DNA of 64,000 nt, taken from Phycisphaeraceae bacterium. GTDB lineage: Bacteria > Planctomycetota > Phycisphaerae > Phycisphaerales > SM1A02. Positions 33,399 through 42,028 of this stretch are shown piece by piece. Positions within the stretch are counted from its first letter, which is position 1; each line of letters begins with the position of its first letter. The notes beneath the pieces are model-generated. The model was not told the origin of the DNA and did not search any database. It was given only the letters and a program-made list of their open reading frames with translations. The stretch covers positions 3,167,205 through 3,231,204 of the forward strand of contig CP054178.1 of NCBI GenBank assembly GCA_015709595.1, written 5' to 3'. A program made the position numbers and the translations under genes.

Positions 33399-34838
33399 TC
33401 AGGCCTGCTGAAGCAGCCATGAGGAGAGCATGCTGGCCAGTCCGAGGAAGGTGAAGAAGCTCACCGTGTCGGTGGTCATGGTGAGGAAGATGGTCGATCC
33501 CGTCGCCGGATCGAAGCCCAGCCGCCGCATCGTGATGGGCATGGCGCTGCCGACGAAGCATCCGATGGTGAGTGCGCCCATCATGGCCAGTCCGGCGATC
33601 AGCCCGAGCCGCCACGAGGCGCCCTCGGTGAAGAACGTGCCGATGACCGCCAGCCCCGTGCCGACGAGCGCGCCCGCGACAAGACCGTTGAAGAGCCCCA
33701 CGCCCGCCTCGCGCAGAAGCAGGTGGGCCACGCGGCCCGGGCGGATTTCGTCCAGCACGATGCCTCGCAGCGTCACCGCCAGCGACTGCTGGCCCGCGTT
33801 GCCCGCCTGGTTGGCGATGACGGGCATCAGCACCGCCAGCACCGCCAGTTCGCCGATCAACCCTTCGAACTGCAGCACCACGATCGCGGCCAGCGTGGAG
33901 GTGAACAGGTTGACCAGCAGCCAGGGGAAGCGGCTGCGCACCTTGGTCCCGAGCGAGGAATACACCGCCTCGACCGCGCCGGCGCCCACCATCTTCTGCG
34001 TGTCCTCGGTCTGCTCCTCGCGGATGATGTCGATCACGTCATCGAACGTGATGACGCCGAGCAGCCGTCGGTCGCGGTCCACCACCGGCAGCAGGGCGTA
34101 GTCGTAGCGGTCAAACACCCGCGCCACATGTTCGCGGTCCATCTCCGGGCGGACGAAATCCACCTCGGCGTTCATGAGATCCGACAGTCGCTGGGCCGTC
34201 TTGGCCAGCAGCAGCCGCTGCAGCCCCAGCACTCCGACGAGGTGTCCCTTGGCGTCCACGATCATGGCGGTCTGCGTGTCCTCGGGCAGGTCGTGGGCTC
34301 GGATGTATTCGATGGCCTGCGGCACCGTCATGTCGGCCTTGAGCGCCAGGAACTCGGTGGTCATCAGACCGCCCGCCGACTCGCGGTCATACTTCGCCAG
34401 GTGGGCGAGGGTGCGGCGCGTCTCGGGAGCCATGCTGGCCAGCACCACGCCGCGCGGCTGATCGGGCAGGGCCTGCAGCAGGTCGGCGGCGTCGTCAGGC
34501 GACATGAGCTCCAGCAGCCGACCGGCGTAGGCGGGGTCTTCATCAACCAGGTCCGTGATGACCCCGGTCGCCAGCGGCTTCTGCATCTCCGCCAGGGCCT
34601 CGGCGGCGATCTCATCCTCCATCTTTTCGAGGACTTCCGCCGCCTGCTCCTCATCGAGGGCTTCGAGCGTGTCGGCTGCGTCGGGCGGCTCCTGCTGCTC
34701 GATGACGCCCGCCAGTGTCTCGGCGTCGATGGTGTGCGCGATCATGGAGGCCGCCTGCACATCCTGCGGCGAAGGGTCGGCGACGTCGGCCAGGCGCGAC
34801 GGCGGCGCCGCGCCGATCGGGACATTCCCGTTCGTCAC
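33399..34838 (-). CDS. mgtE: Magnesium transporter MgtE
   Basis: A Mg2+ channel of 479 residues. The N-terminal helical domain ('[20 protein letters not shown]', '[14 protein letters not shown]') senses magnesium, two CBS repeats follow ('[19 protein letters not shown]', '[19 protein letters not shown]'), and the C-terminal part has five membrane helices with the pore motif '[18 protein letters not shown]'. GTG 34838 is chosen for its GAGGGAG site; ATG 34871 is an alternative. It is divergent from upp. Confidence 0.93.
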   Translation of the reverse strand: MTNGNVPIGAAPPSRLADVADPSPQDVQAASMIAHTIDAETLAGVIEQQEPPDAADTLEALDEEQAAEVLEKMEDEIAAEALAEMQKPLATGVITDLVDEDPAYAGRLLELMSPDDAADLLQALPDQPRGVVLASMAPETRRTLAHLAKYDRESAGGLMTTEFLALKADMTVPQAIEYIRAHDLPEDTQTAMIVDAKGHLVGVLGLQRLLLAKTAQRLSDLMNAEVDFVRPEMDREHVARVFDRYDYALLPVVDRDRRLLGVITFDDVIDIIREEQTEDTQKMVGAGAVEAVYSSLGTKVRSRFPWLLVNLFTSTLAAIVVLQFEGLIGELAVLAVLMPVIANQAGNAGQQSLAVTLRGIVLDEIRPGRVAHLLLREAGVGLFNGLVAGALVGTGLAVIGTFFTEGASWRLGLIAGLAMMGALTIGCFVGSAMPITMRRLGFDPATGSTIFLTMTTDTVSFFTFLGLASMLSSWLLQQA

Positions 34839-35043
34839 ACCATCTCCCTCGGAGCGATCGGAGGTGAGCATGGTGAAGTGTAGGAGGTGCGAAACCGCGT
34901 CCGAGCCGCGACGACCGGTTCCGCCGCGATCGTCACACCCGGTCATCGCCCGCAATGTCGCGGCGCGCCGTCTTGAGCGCTCACATCATCTCCGGGCGAT
35001 GGCTTCTCTCGACGCGGACGCCGGCATCAGGTACCTTGGCGTC

Positions 35044-35691
35044 ATGTCCGGCATTCCGTCCGATCATCACAACCTGCGGGTGTTCGATCATCCGCTGATT
35101 CAGACGAAACTCACGCGTCTGCGCGACAGGGCGACTGTGACGGGCGACTTCCGGCGTCTGCTCAACGAGATCGCGGCGCTGATGACGTTCGAGATCAGCC
35201 GCGACTTTCCCACGAAGGAGGTCGCCGTGGTCACGCCTCTGGAGCGGACCGTGGGGCGGGCGCTGAGCCGGCCAGTCACGCTGGTGCCGATCCTGCGGGC
35301 GGGAATGGGCATGACCGATGGCATCCTGGCGCTGATTCCCGAGGCCCGCGTGGGGCACATCGGCATCTACCGGGATGAATCGTCGCTGGAGCCGGTGGCG
35401 TATTACGCCAAGTTCCCTCCCGACATGGCCCAGGGGCCGGTGCTGCTGGTGGACCCCATGCTGGCCACGGGCGGTTCGGCCACGCACGCGGTGGGCGAAC
35501 TGAAGAAACGGGGCTGCCGCGACATCAAGATGGTGTGCCTGGTCTGCGCCCCGCCGGGCGTCATGCGGCTGGGGGAGCATCATCCGGACGTGGTGGTGTA
35601 CACGGCGTCGCTGGACCGGCAGCTCAACGAGCGCGGCTACATCCTGCCCGGCCTGGGCGACGCGGGCGACCGGATCTTCGGCACCCAGTGA
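35044..35691 (+). CDS. upp: Uracil phosphoribosyltransferase
   Basis: A pyrimidine-salvage enzyme making UMP from uracil and PRPP; 215 residues. The PRPP loop '[17 protein letters not shown]' lies near 137, '[15 protein letters not shown]' near 82, and the uracil-binding end '[17 protein letters not shown]' is intact. ATG 35044 has no Shine-Dalgarno site, only a TACCTT hexamer 6 bp upstream. Confidence 0.95.
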   Translation: MSGIPSDHHNLRVFDHPLIQTKLTRLRDRATVTGDFRRLLNEIAALMTFEISRDFPTKEVAVVTPLERTVGRALSRPVTLVPILRAGMGMTDGILALIPEARVGHIGIYRDESSLEPVAYYAKFPPDMAQGPVLLVDPMLATGGSATHAVGELKKRGCRDIKMVCLVCAPPGVMRLGEHHPDVVVYTASLDRQLNERGYILPGLGDAGDRIFGTQ

Positions 35692-35714
35692 CGAATCACG
35701 GCGCGGACCCATGA

Positions 35715-35742
35715 AAACGGGGCGTCCAAGCATGGACGCCCC
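35715..35742 (-). terminator. Strong hairpin between convergent genes
   Basis: GGGGCGTCCA (35719-35728), 4-base loop, TGGACGCCCC (35733-35742). Read on the minus strand it is followed by GTTTTC, so it best serves the gene at 35823. It also lies 27 bp after upp. Confidence 0.75.
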
Positions 35743-35822
35743 GATCGGGGATATGGTGTCACGACGATGATCGACCGGCGTCGGCCACGGTTCGCGGCAC
35801 GCCGCGTCGTGACCGCGTCATG

Positions 35823-36779
35823 TCACTCAGCGACCTTGGACTTGATGGCCATCTTCAGGGTCATGTTCTGCGCCATCTCCATGGCCATGCCCTCCATGTC
35901 GATGGAGATATCCGACGAGTTGGTGGTGTTGGACTCGCTCTCCTCGGGGGACACGCGGTCAAACCGGACGATCATGCGGCCGTCGCCCTTGGACTTCATC
36001 GACTTCACCGTCACGGACGCGCCCGGAGGCAGGCCCGGGGCCTCGATCTTCTGATCCTTGGCGGACTGCTCGATGGTGACTTTCAGCTCCGCCGAGTCAT
36101 CCTTCAACCCGACCAGCTCGATGGTGGTGGTCTGATCGAGCTTCAGTCCGTTCTGCTCGACCTGGGTGACGACCTTCCACTTGGCGCCGATGCCGACGGC
36201 TTCGACGGGGAATGGCGTGGCGGCCTGGCGAAGCGTGTCCACCATGCCGCGCATCTGGGCCAGCGTGGCGGGATCGGCGCCTTCCGGACCTTCCACCTTG
36301 GTCTCCTTGGTGATGCCGCGGCTGGTGAGCGTGGACGTGCCGCCGATGCCGATCATGCCCTTCATCTGCTGGCGCATCATGTCCGCCACCATGGGATCGG
36401 TGTCGTCGGTCTCGACGATGTCGGCGGCGGTGATCTTCTGCGACAGCGTGATGTCGCCGTTGGGGGCGACCTCCTTCACCTCCAGCTCGGCGGTGGTCGT
36501 CATGGCGGGCATGTCCGGGGCGGGCATTTCCATGCCGCTCATGCTCTGCGACATGGTCATGTTGATCTTGGTCTCCACGACCTGCTTCAGCCCCGCCTTG
36601 GGCGCCAGCCGCAGTTCACGCCGCGGCTGCTGGCCTGCTTCAATCAGTTCGACCTTGATCTCGTCCGACGACACCGTCGCCGCCGCGCCGCCCGACGGGT
36701 TTTGGGCCAGCAGACACGACGTGGGGGCCGCCGCGGCGAGAACCGCGACCAGAGACACGACAAGGGGACGACGGAACAT
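35823..36779 (-). CDS. Secreted DUF6263-like protein
   Basis: A 318-residue exported protein. A signal peptide ('MFRRPLVVSLVAVLAAAAP', then 'TSCLLAQ') leads into a beta-rich body with Met/Thr-rich stretches near 75-95 and 'AVGIGAKWKVVTQVEQNGLK' near 195. The pattern of tracking 'model versus expected' beta strands resembles DUF6263 proteins, which have no known function. GGAG precedes ATG 36779, and a TATACT (36837-36842, minus strand) about 60 bp upstream may be the -10 box. Confidence 0.65.
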   Translation of the reverse strand: MFRRPLVVSLVAVLAAAAPTSCLLAQNPSGGAAATVSSDEIKVELIEAGQQPRRELRLAPKAGLKQVVETKINMTMSQSMSGMEMPAPDMPAMTTTAELEVKEVAPNGDITLSQKITAADIVETDDTDPMVADMMRQQMKGMIGIGGTSTLTSRGITKETKVEGPEGADPATLAQMRGMVDTLRQAATPFPVEAVGIGAKWKVVTQVEQNGLKLDQTTTIELVGLKDDSAELKVTIEQSAKDQKIEAPGLPPGASVTVKSMKSKGDGRMIVRFDRVSPEESESNTTNSSDISIDMEGMAMEMAQNMTLKMAIKSKVAE

Positions 36780-36944
36780 CAGTTCGCTCCTGGGTAGGTC
36801 ATGGCAAGGCGTGCTCCAACCCGGATCACGCCGACCAGTATAGGTTCGTGCCGGGAAAGGACACGTTTCACGTCCGGGCTGGCATGTCGCATCCTGTCAA
36901 CAGCAGGACACGTCACGCCGAGGGTTCTACCGTCATCCCAGATC

Positions 36945-38000
36945 ATGGCTGAGCACAAGAACACAGATTTCAACCGCCCCGGCGGCTACGCCATGCCCAA
37001 GGGCGCCACGCAGGTGCAGCGGCGGGTGGCGGACCAGCTTCGCACCGCCGACATCTGCCTGTTCGGGGACACCGTTCCACCCCATTCTCCCACGCAGCCG
37101 GATGATCCGCTGCAACCCGCCTTTCACGCCGCGAACCCCGACACGCGGGTCTACGTGGGCGACTGCCGCGATGTGCTGGCCAACCTGCCGGATCGCGGCC
37201 ACGTGGACCTGGTCTTCGCCGACCCGCCCTTCAACTGGGATGTGCCCTACGACGAGTGGCGCGACGGCATGCCTCGCGCCGAGTACGAGCGGTTCACCTT
37301 CGACTGGCTGGACGGCTGCGTCGAGGCCCTCGCGCCGCACGGGTCGATCTGGGTGAACATCCCGGACGACACCGCCGCCGAGGTGGTGATGCACCTCAAG
37401 CGCCGCGGGCTGACCATGATCAACTGGTGCATCTGGCATTTTCGGTTCGGGCAGAACCGCAACTCCTCGTTCATCATGTCCAAGGTTCACGCGCTCTACT
37501 TTGTGAAAGACCCGGACAATCGCATCTGGAACCCGGACGCGGTGCTGGAGCTCTCCGACCGGGCCGCCATCTACGCCGATCCGCGCACCATGGCCAAGGA
37601 GTCCAACAAGGGGTTGCGCGTGCCCATGGATGTGTGGTACGGCAAGTACTGGGGCCGCATCCAGGGCAACAACAAGGAACGCCGCCACCGCCACCACAAC
37701 CAGATTCCCGAGGTCTATCTGGAGCGGGTCATCAAGGCGTGCAGCAACCCGGCGACTGACGGGCGGCCAGCATCACTGGTCCTTGACCCCTTCCTCGGCT
37801 CGGGCACCACGTCCACGGTGGCCCGCGCCCTGGGGCGGCGGTCGATCGGGATCGAGTTCTCGCGCGGTAACGCCAAGAGCGCGTGGGAACGCATCACGGA
37901 AATCGGCATGATTCCGCGCGACGCCGAGCAGCCACAGTCCACGGCGATCTTCCCCAATCGCCGCAAGCAGCGCGTGAAACGCCAGAGCGTGACCGCGTAG
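36945..38000 (+). CDS. Orphan DNA methyltransferase (beta class)
   Basis: A 351-residue N4/N6 amino-methyltransferase. The catalytic motif 'DLVFADPPFNW' lies near residue 90 and the SAM motif 'LVLDPFLGSGTTSTVARALG' near 280, the order of the beta class to which CcrM-type enzymes belong. It is surrounded by housekeeping genes and has no restriction gene nearby, so a regulatory or cell-cycle role is possible. ATG 36945 has no Shine-Dalgarno site. The target site is unknown. Confidence 0.88.
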   Translation: MAEHKNTDFNRPGGYAMPKGATQVQRRVADQLRTADICLFGDTVPPHSPTQPDDPLQPAFHAANPDTRVYVGDCRDVLANLPDRGHVDLVFADPPFNWDVPYDEWRDGMPRAEYERFTFDWLDGCVEALAPHGSIWVNIPDDTAAEVVMHLKRRGLTMINWCIWHFRFGQNRNSSFIMSKVHALYFVKDPDNRIWNPDAVLELSDRAAIYADPRTMAKESNKGLRVPMDVWYGKYWGRIQGNNKERRHRHHNQIPEVYLERVIKACSNPATDGRPASLVLDPFLGSGTTSTVARALGRRSIGIEFSRGNAKSAWERITEIGMIPRDAEQPQSTAIFPNRRKQRVKRQSVTA

Positions 38001-38015
38001 GGGGGGTTCGATCCC

Positions 38016-38633
38016 ATGGCAGACGCGTCTCCCGTCCTCGACCCCCGCATCGACGCCTGCATCGAACGTGCCGCGCCGTTCGCCCGTCCCATCCTCACCC
38101 GGCTCCGCTCGCTCATCCACCGGGGTTGTCCGCAGGTGATCGAGACGCTCAAGTGGAACTCGCCTGCCTTCGAGCACCACGGCATCCTGTGCGGTTTCGC
38201 GGCGTTCAAGAAGCACTGCGCTCTCGGATTCTGGAAGGAAGCGCTGCTGGCCGACGGCGCCTCGGCGGAGGACATCAAGGCGCTTGATGCACTGGGACGC
38301 ATCGAGTCCGAGGACGCCCTGCCTTCCGATGCCGCGATCATCCGGCTCATCCGCAGGGCGGCGAAACTCAACGAGGACGGCGTGAAGCTCCCCGCCGGAA
38401 AGAAGTCGAGGAAGCCCCCGCCGCGCACGCCGCCCGACCTGGCGGCGGCTCTCAGGCAGTCGCCCGAGGCGGCGGCGAACTTCAAGGGCTTCAGCCCCTC
38501 GCACAAGCGCGAATACATCGAGTGGATCACCGAGGCCAAGCAGCCCGAAACCCGCGCCCGGCGCCTCGCCACTGCGGTGGAGTGGATCGCGCAGGGCAAG
38601 GGACGGAACTGGAAGTATGAGCGGAAGGGATGA
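38016..38633 (+). CDS. YdeI/DUF1801-family protein
   Basis: A 205-residue cytoplasmic protein. The DUF1801 fold spans about 20-120 ('TRLRSLIHRGCPQVIETLKW', 'CGFAAFKKHCALGFWKEA'), and the C-terminus has the YdeI motif 'FKGFSPSHKREYIEWITEAK' followed by 'ETRARRLATAVEWIAQGK'. Its reaction is unknown. It starts 15 bp after the methyltransferase gene with a GGGGGG site and is probably in the same operon. Confidence 0.85.
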   Translation: MADASPVLDPRIDACIERAAPFARPILTRLRSLIHRGCPQVIETLKWNSPAFEHHGILCGFAAFKKHCALGFWKEALLADGASAEDIKALDALGRIESEDALPSDAAIIRLIRRAAKLNEDGVKLPAGKKSRKPPPRTPPDLAAALRQSPEAAANFKGFSPSHKREYIEWITEAKQPETRARRLATAVEWIAQGKGRNWKYERKG

Positions 38634-38687
38634 GGCCGATGGCGCCTGATCCGGCAAGCCCGTCCCATCAACCCGGAGTGCTTCGTC

Positions 38688-40043
38688 ATGCTCACTGCTC
38701 CAGGCAAGCCGTCGCTTCTTCTACTGCTCGTCGCGTGGCTCGTCGGATGCGCCGGGTCCGCGGCCTGCGGCTCGCCCCCCTCGGATGACCGCCGGGGCGA
38801 GCCGATCTTCAACGGACGTGACCTCTCCGGCTGGAAGGGACTCGTCCGCGACCCCATCGCCCGCTCGAAGATGTCCCCTGAAACGCTCGCCGCTGAGCAG
38901 CGGAAGGCGGATGAACTCGTCCGCGCCCACTGGCGCGTCGAGAACGGCGAGATCATCAACGACGGCCACGGCCCGCACCTCTGCACAGAGCGACACTACC
39001 GCGACTTCGAACTGTGGCTCGACTGGAAGATCAGCCCCGGCGCCGACTCCGGCATCTACCTGCGCGGCAGCCCGCAGGTGCAGATCTGGGACACCATCCA
39101 CGGCATCGAGCCCGCCAAGGTCGGCTCCGGCGGGCTGTACAACAACCAGAAGCATCGTTCCACGCCGCTCGTCAAGGCCGACAGGCCCGCCGGTGAGTGG
39201 AACGCCTTCCACATCCGCATGATCGGCGAGCGCGTCACCGTCACGCTCAACGGTCAACTCGTCGTCGATGATGTACCCATGGAGAACTACTGGGACCGCT
39301 CACGCCCCATCTTCGTCAGCGAGCAGATCGAACTGCAGACTCACGGCGGCGAAATCCGCTTTCGTGACATCCGGTTGCGCGAGATCGGCGCGGACGAGGC
39401 CAATGAATACCTCCGCACGCGCGACGCCGACGGCTTCACGCCCCTCTTCAACGGCGCCGACCTCACCGGCTGGATCGGCTCCACCAGCGGCTATTTCGTG
39501 CAGGATGGCGTTCTCATCTGCGACCCGGCCACCGGCGGCACGCTCCTCACCAGCGACGAGTACGCCGACTTCACATTGCGGTTCGAGTTCCGGCTCCCGC
39601 CCGGCGGCAACAACGGGCTGGCTCTGCGCGCGCCCGCCACAGGCAATCCCGCCTACGAGGGCATGGAAATCCAGATCCTCGACGACACGCATGAAAAGTA
39701 CGCCAACCTCCTGCCCTGGCAGTATCACGGCTCGGTGTACGGGTTGGTTCCCGCGCACCGCGGCTACCTGCGGCCCGTGGGCGAGTGGAACTTCGAGGAG
39801 GTCACTCTCAAGGGCTCGCGCCTCACCGTCGTCCTCAACGGCACGGTGATCGTGGAGCATGATCTCGCCGCCATCACCGAGCCGATGGACGGCCAGCCGC
39901 ACCCGGGGCTGTCGCGCCGCTCGGGACACCTGGGCTTCATGGGACACGGCGACCGCGTCGAGTTCCGCAACATTCTCATCCGCCCCATTGCGCCAGACGC
40001 TGCGGATGAAGTCAAGGGCGATGACGCCGATGGCGCACCATGA
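38688..40043 (+). CDS. Lipoprotein with two DUF1080 domains
   Basis: A 451-residue exported protein. The signal 'LLLLLVAWLVGCAGSAACG' includes a likely lipobox Cys near residue 21. Two DUF1080 (3-keto-disaccharide hydrolase-like) domains follow, at about 35-235 ('PIFNGRDLSGWKG' onward) and 245-440 ('TPLFNGADLTGWIGS' onward). DUF1080 proteins are concanavalin-like sugar enzymes greatly expanded in planctomycetes. The stop overlaps the sixA start by four bases. Confidence 0.88.
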   Translation: MLTAPGKPSLLLLLVAWLVGCAGSAACGSPPSDDRRGEPIFNGRDLSGWKGLVRDPIARSKMSPETLAAEQRKADELVRAHWRVENGEIINDGHGPHLCTERHYRDFELWLDWKISPGADSGIYLRGSPQVQIWDTIHGIEPAKVGSGGLYNNQKHRSTPLVKADRPAGEWNAFHIRMIGERVTVTLNGQLVVDDVPMENYWDRSRPIFVSEQIELQTHGGEIRFRDIRLREIGADEANEYLRTRDADGFTPLFNGADLTGWIGSTSGYFVQDGVLICDPATGGTLLTSDEYADFTLRFEFRLPPGGNNGLALRAPATGNPAYEGMEIQILDDTHEKYANLLPWQYHGSVYGLVPAHRGYLRPVGEWNFEEVTLKGSRLTVVLNGTVIVEHDLAAITEPMDGQPHPGLSRRSGHLGFMGHGDRVEFRNILIRPIAPDAADEVKGDDADGAP

Positions 40044-40468
40044 GAACGCTCCTGCTCATCCGGCACGCCAAGGCGGTGGACCGTGAACAGTGGTCCGGCC
40101 CGGACGCTGATCGCCCGCTTGCCGCAGCAGGCATCCGTCAGGCGCATCGGCTGGCGGGTCAGTTGGCGGACGCCGGCATCAATCGAGTTCTCTCCTCGCC
40201 CGCAGTTCGATGCGTGCAGACCGTCAAGCCGCTGGCCGATGGCCTGGAACTGCCGGTCGAGATCGACCCTTCGCTCATGGAGGGAGAGGCCATTGTTCTT
40301 CCGAAGTGGCGAGGCGTGCTGGCCCTCTGCGCCCACGGCGACAACATTCCCGCCCTGCTGCGGGAGCTGGGGCTGGATGACCACCCATGCCGCAAGGGCT
40401 CGGTATGGGAAGTGGCCTGGGATTCGAGCGGCCGCAAGCCCGGCGCGGCCCGGTATCGCGAGATGTGA
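40040..40468 (+). CDS. sixA: SixA-like phosphohistidine phosphatase
   Basis: A 142-residue histidine-phosphatase-fold protein with the RHG-type motif 'LLIRHAKAVDREQW' at the start, 'RVLSSPAVRCVQTVKPL' near 50 and the second His in 'LALCAHGDNIPAL' near 98. SixA removes phosphate from histidines of phosphotransfer proteins. Its ATG overlaps the preceding stop (ATGA), so the two are translated together. Confidence 0.85.
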   Translation: MRTLLLIRHAKAVDREQWSGPDADRPLAAAGIRQAHRLAGQLADAGINRVLSSPAVRCVQTVKPLADGLELPVEIDPSLMEGEAIVLPKWRGVLALCAHGDNIPALLRELGLDDHPCRKGSVWEVAWDSSGRKPGAARYREM

Positions 40469-40585
40469 CGCCCCGTTCCGCGCTTCGCGCGGTCACAACC
40501 GTTCGTATCGACCCTCGTGACGGAGGGGTTCTCGTTCAATGCGGGATGCTCGGGCATGGTTGATGGTCCGCCGCGCCTCTTCGCG

Positions 40586-40591
40586 TACACT
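40586..40591 (+). promoter_or_regulatory. Candidate -10 box of purD
   Basis: TACACT ends 9 bp before the ATG of purD, and no ribosome binding site lies between. This spacing fits transcription starting at or next to the start codon. The -35 is weak (TTGATG at a 20-bp spacing). Confidence 0.4.
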
Positions 40592-40600
40592 CCCGCCATC

Positions 40601-41905
40601 ATGCCCAAGCCACTCACGTGTCCCGAGAAGTGCAACGTCGTCCTGATCGGCGGCGGCGGTCGTGAGCACGCCCTGGCGTGGAAGATCGCTCAATCCCCCC
40701 GGCTTGGCATGCTCTACGCCACCGATGCCGCCAACGCGGGCATCGCGCAGCACGCCATTCCCTGCCCCGTGCCTCTCTCGCTCAAGCACCCCTTCCATTT
40801 CGTCCGCTGGATGGAGCAGCACGACATTCACCTCGTCGTGGTCGGCCCCGAGCAGCCGCTGGCGGACGGCGCCGCCGACCTGCTGGCCGGACCGAAGCGA
40901 CTGGTCTTCGGCCCCAGACAGACCGGCGCCCGCATCGAAGCGGACAAGGCCTGGGCCAAGCAATTGATGCGCAGCGCCTCGGTGCCCACCGCCGAGGCCA
41001 GAATCTTCCGCGACGCCGAGCAGGCCCGCACCTACGCCCAGAGCCGCGAGGAAGGCATGGTCGTCAAGGCCGCCGGTCTGGCCGCCGGCAAGGGCGTGGT
41101 GGTGTGCGACTCCCCCGCGCAGGCCATCGACGCCATCGACCGCATCATGGGGCGACGGGAGTTCGGCGACGCCGGGGCCACCGTCGTCATCGAGGAGAAA
41201 CTCAAGGGGCAGGAAGTCAGCATCCTCGCCCTCACCGATGGACGCACCATCTGGACGCTCGATCCCTGCCAGGATCACAAGCAGGTCGGCGAAGGCGACA
41301 CCGGACCCAACACCGGCGGCATGGGGGCGTACACGCCCACGCCGCTCATCACCGATGACCTGATGGCGACGATCGAGCGCGACATCCTCGTGCCCACCGT
41401 CGATGCCCTCAGGCGCGACGACATCGACTACCGGGGCGTGCTCTACGCCGGGCTGATGCTCACCCCCGGCGGCCCCAAGGTGCTGGAGTTCAACTGCCGC
41501 TTCGGCGACCCGGAATGCCAGCCGCTCATGGCCCGGCTCAAGGGCGACCTGATCGAAATCCTCTGGGGCACCGCCGCTGGTTCGCTCGACCGCGTCGAGA
41601 TCGAGTTCGACCCGCGAGTCGCCTGCACCGTGGTGATGTGCTCGGGCGGCTACCCCGGCGAGTATCGCAAGGGGCTCCCGATCAAAGGATTGGAGGAGGC
41701 CGAGGCGCTGCGGGACGTGAAGGTGTTTCATGCGGGCACCCGGCGGGAGGACGGCGAGATCGTCACCGCCGGCGGGCGCGTCCTCGCCGTCACCGCCCTG
41801 GGCGACGACCTGCGCTCCGCACGCGACCGGGCTAACGAGGCCTGCGGGCGGATTCACTTCGATGGCGCGTTCTTCCGCCGCGACATCGGACACCGCGTGC
41901 TGTAG
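40601..41905 (+). CDS. purD: Phosphoribosylamine-glycine ligase
   Basis: A purine-synthesis enzyme joining glycine to phosphoribosylamine with ATP; 434 residues. Motifs: 'GGGGREHALAWKIAQSP', 'VVGPEQPLADGAA', the ATP-grasp loop 'VVKAAGLAAGKGVVV', 'GPNTGGMGAYTPTP' and 'VLEFNCRFGDPECQ'. ATG 40601 is used because the conserved part starts 16 residues later; the frame extends upstream without similarity. Confidence 0.95.
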   Translation: MPKPLTCPEKCNVVLIGGGGREHALAWKIAQSPRLGMLYATDAANAGIAQHAIPCPVPLSLKHPFHFVRWMEQHDIHLVVVGPEQPLADGAADLLAGPKRLVFGPRQTGARIEADKAWAKQLMRSASVPTAEARIFRDAEQARTYAQSREEGMVVKAAGLAAGKGVVVCDSPAQAIDAIDRIMGRREFGDAGATVVIEEKLKGQEVSILALTDGRTIWTLDPCQDHKQVGEGDTGPNTGGMGAYTPTPLITDDLMATIERDILVPTVDALRRDDIDYRGVLYAGLMLTPGGPKVLEFNCRFGDPECQPLMARLKGDLIEILWGTAAGSLDRVEIEFDPRVACTVVMCSGGYPGEYRKGLPIKGLEEAEALRDVKVFHAGTRREDGEIVTAGGRVLAVTALGDDLRSARDRANEACGRIHFDGAFFRRDIGHRVL

Positions 41906-42014
41906 CACCGGAGAGGAACAAGCGGGGGAGCCAGGGCGCCGGGCGGATCACTTCGATCCGGGCGCGGATGCCCGGACGCGCACGACCGGCGGCTGGTCAT
42001 CGGCGGCGGTCCCC

Positions 42015-42020
42015 TATACT
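42015..42020 (+). promoter_or_regulatory. Candidate -10 box of argS
   Basis: TATACT ends 8 bp before ATG 42029, with no ribosome binding site in between. This again suggests a leaderless or nearly leaderless mRNA. Confidence 0.45.
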
Positions 42021-42028
42021 CACGCCCG

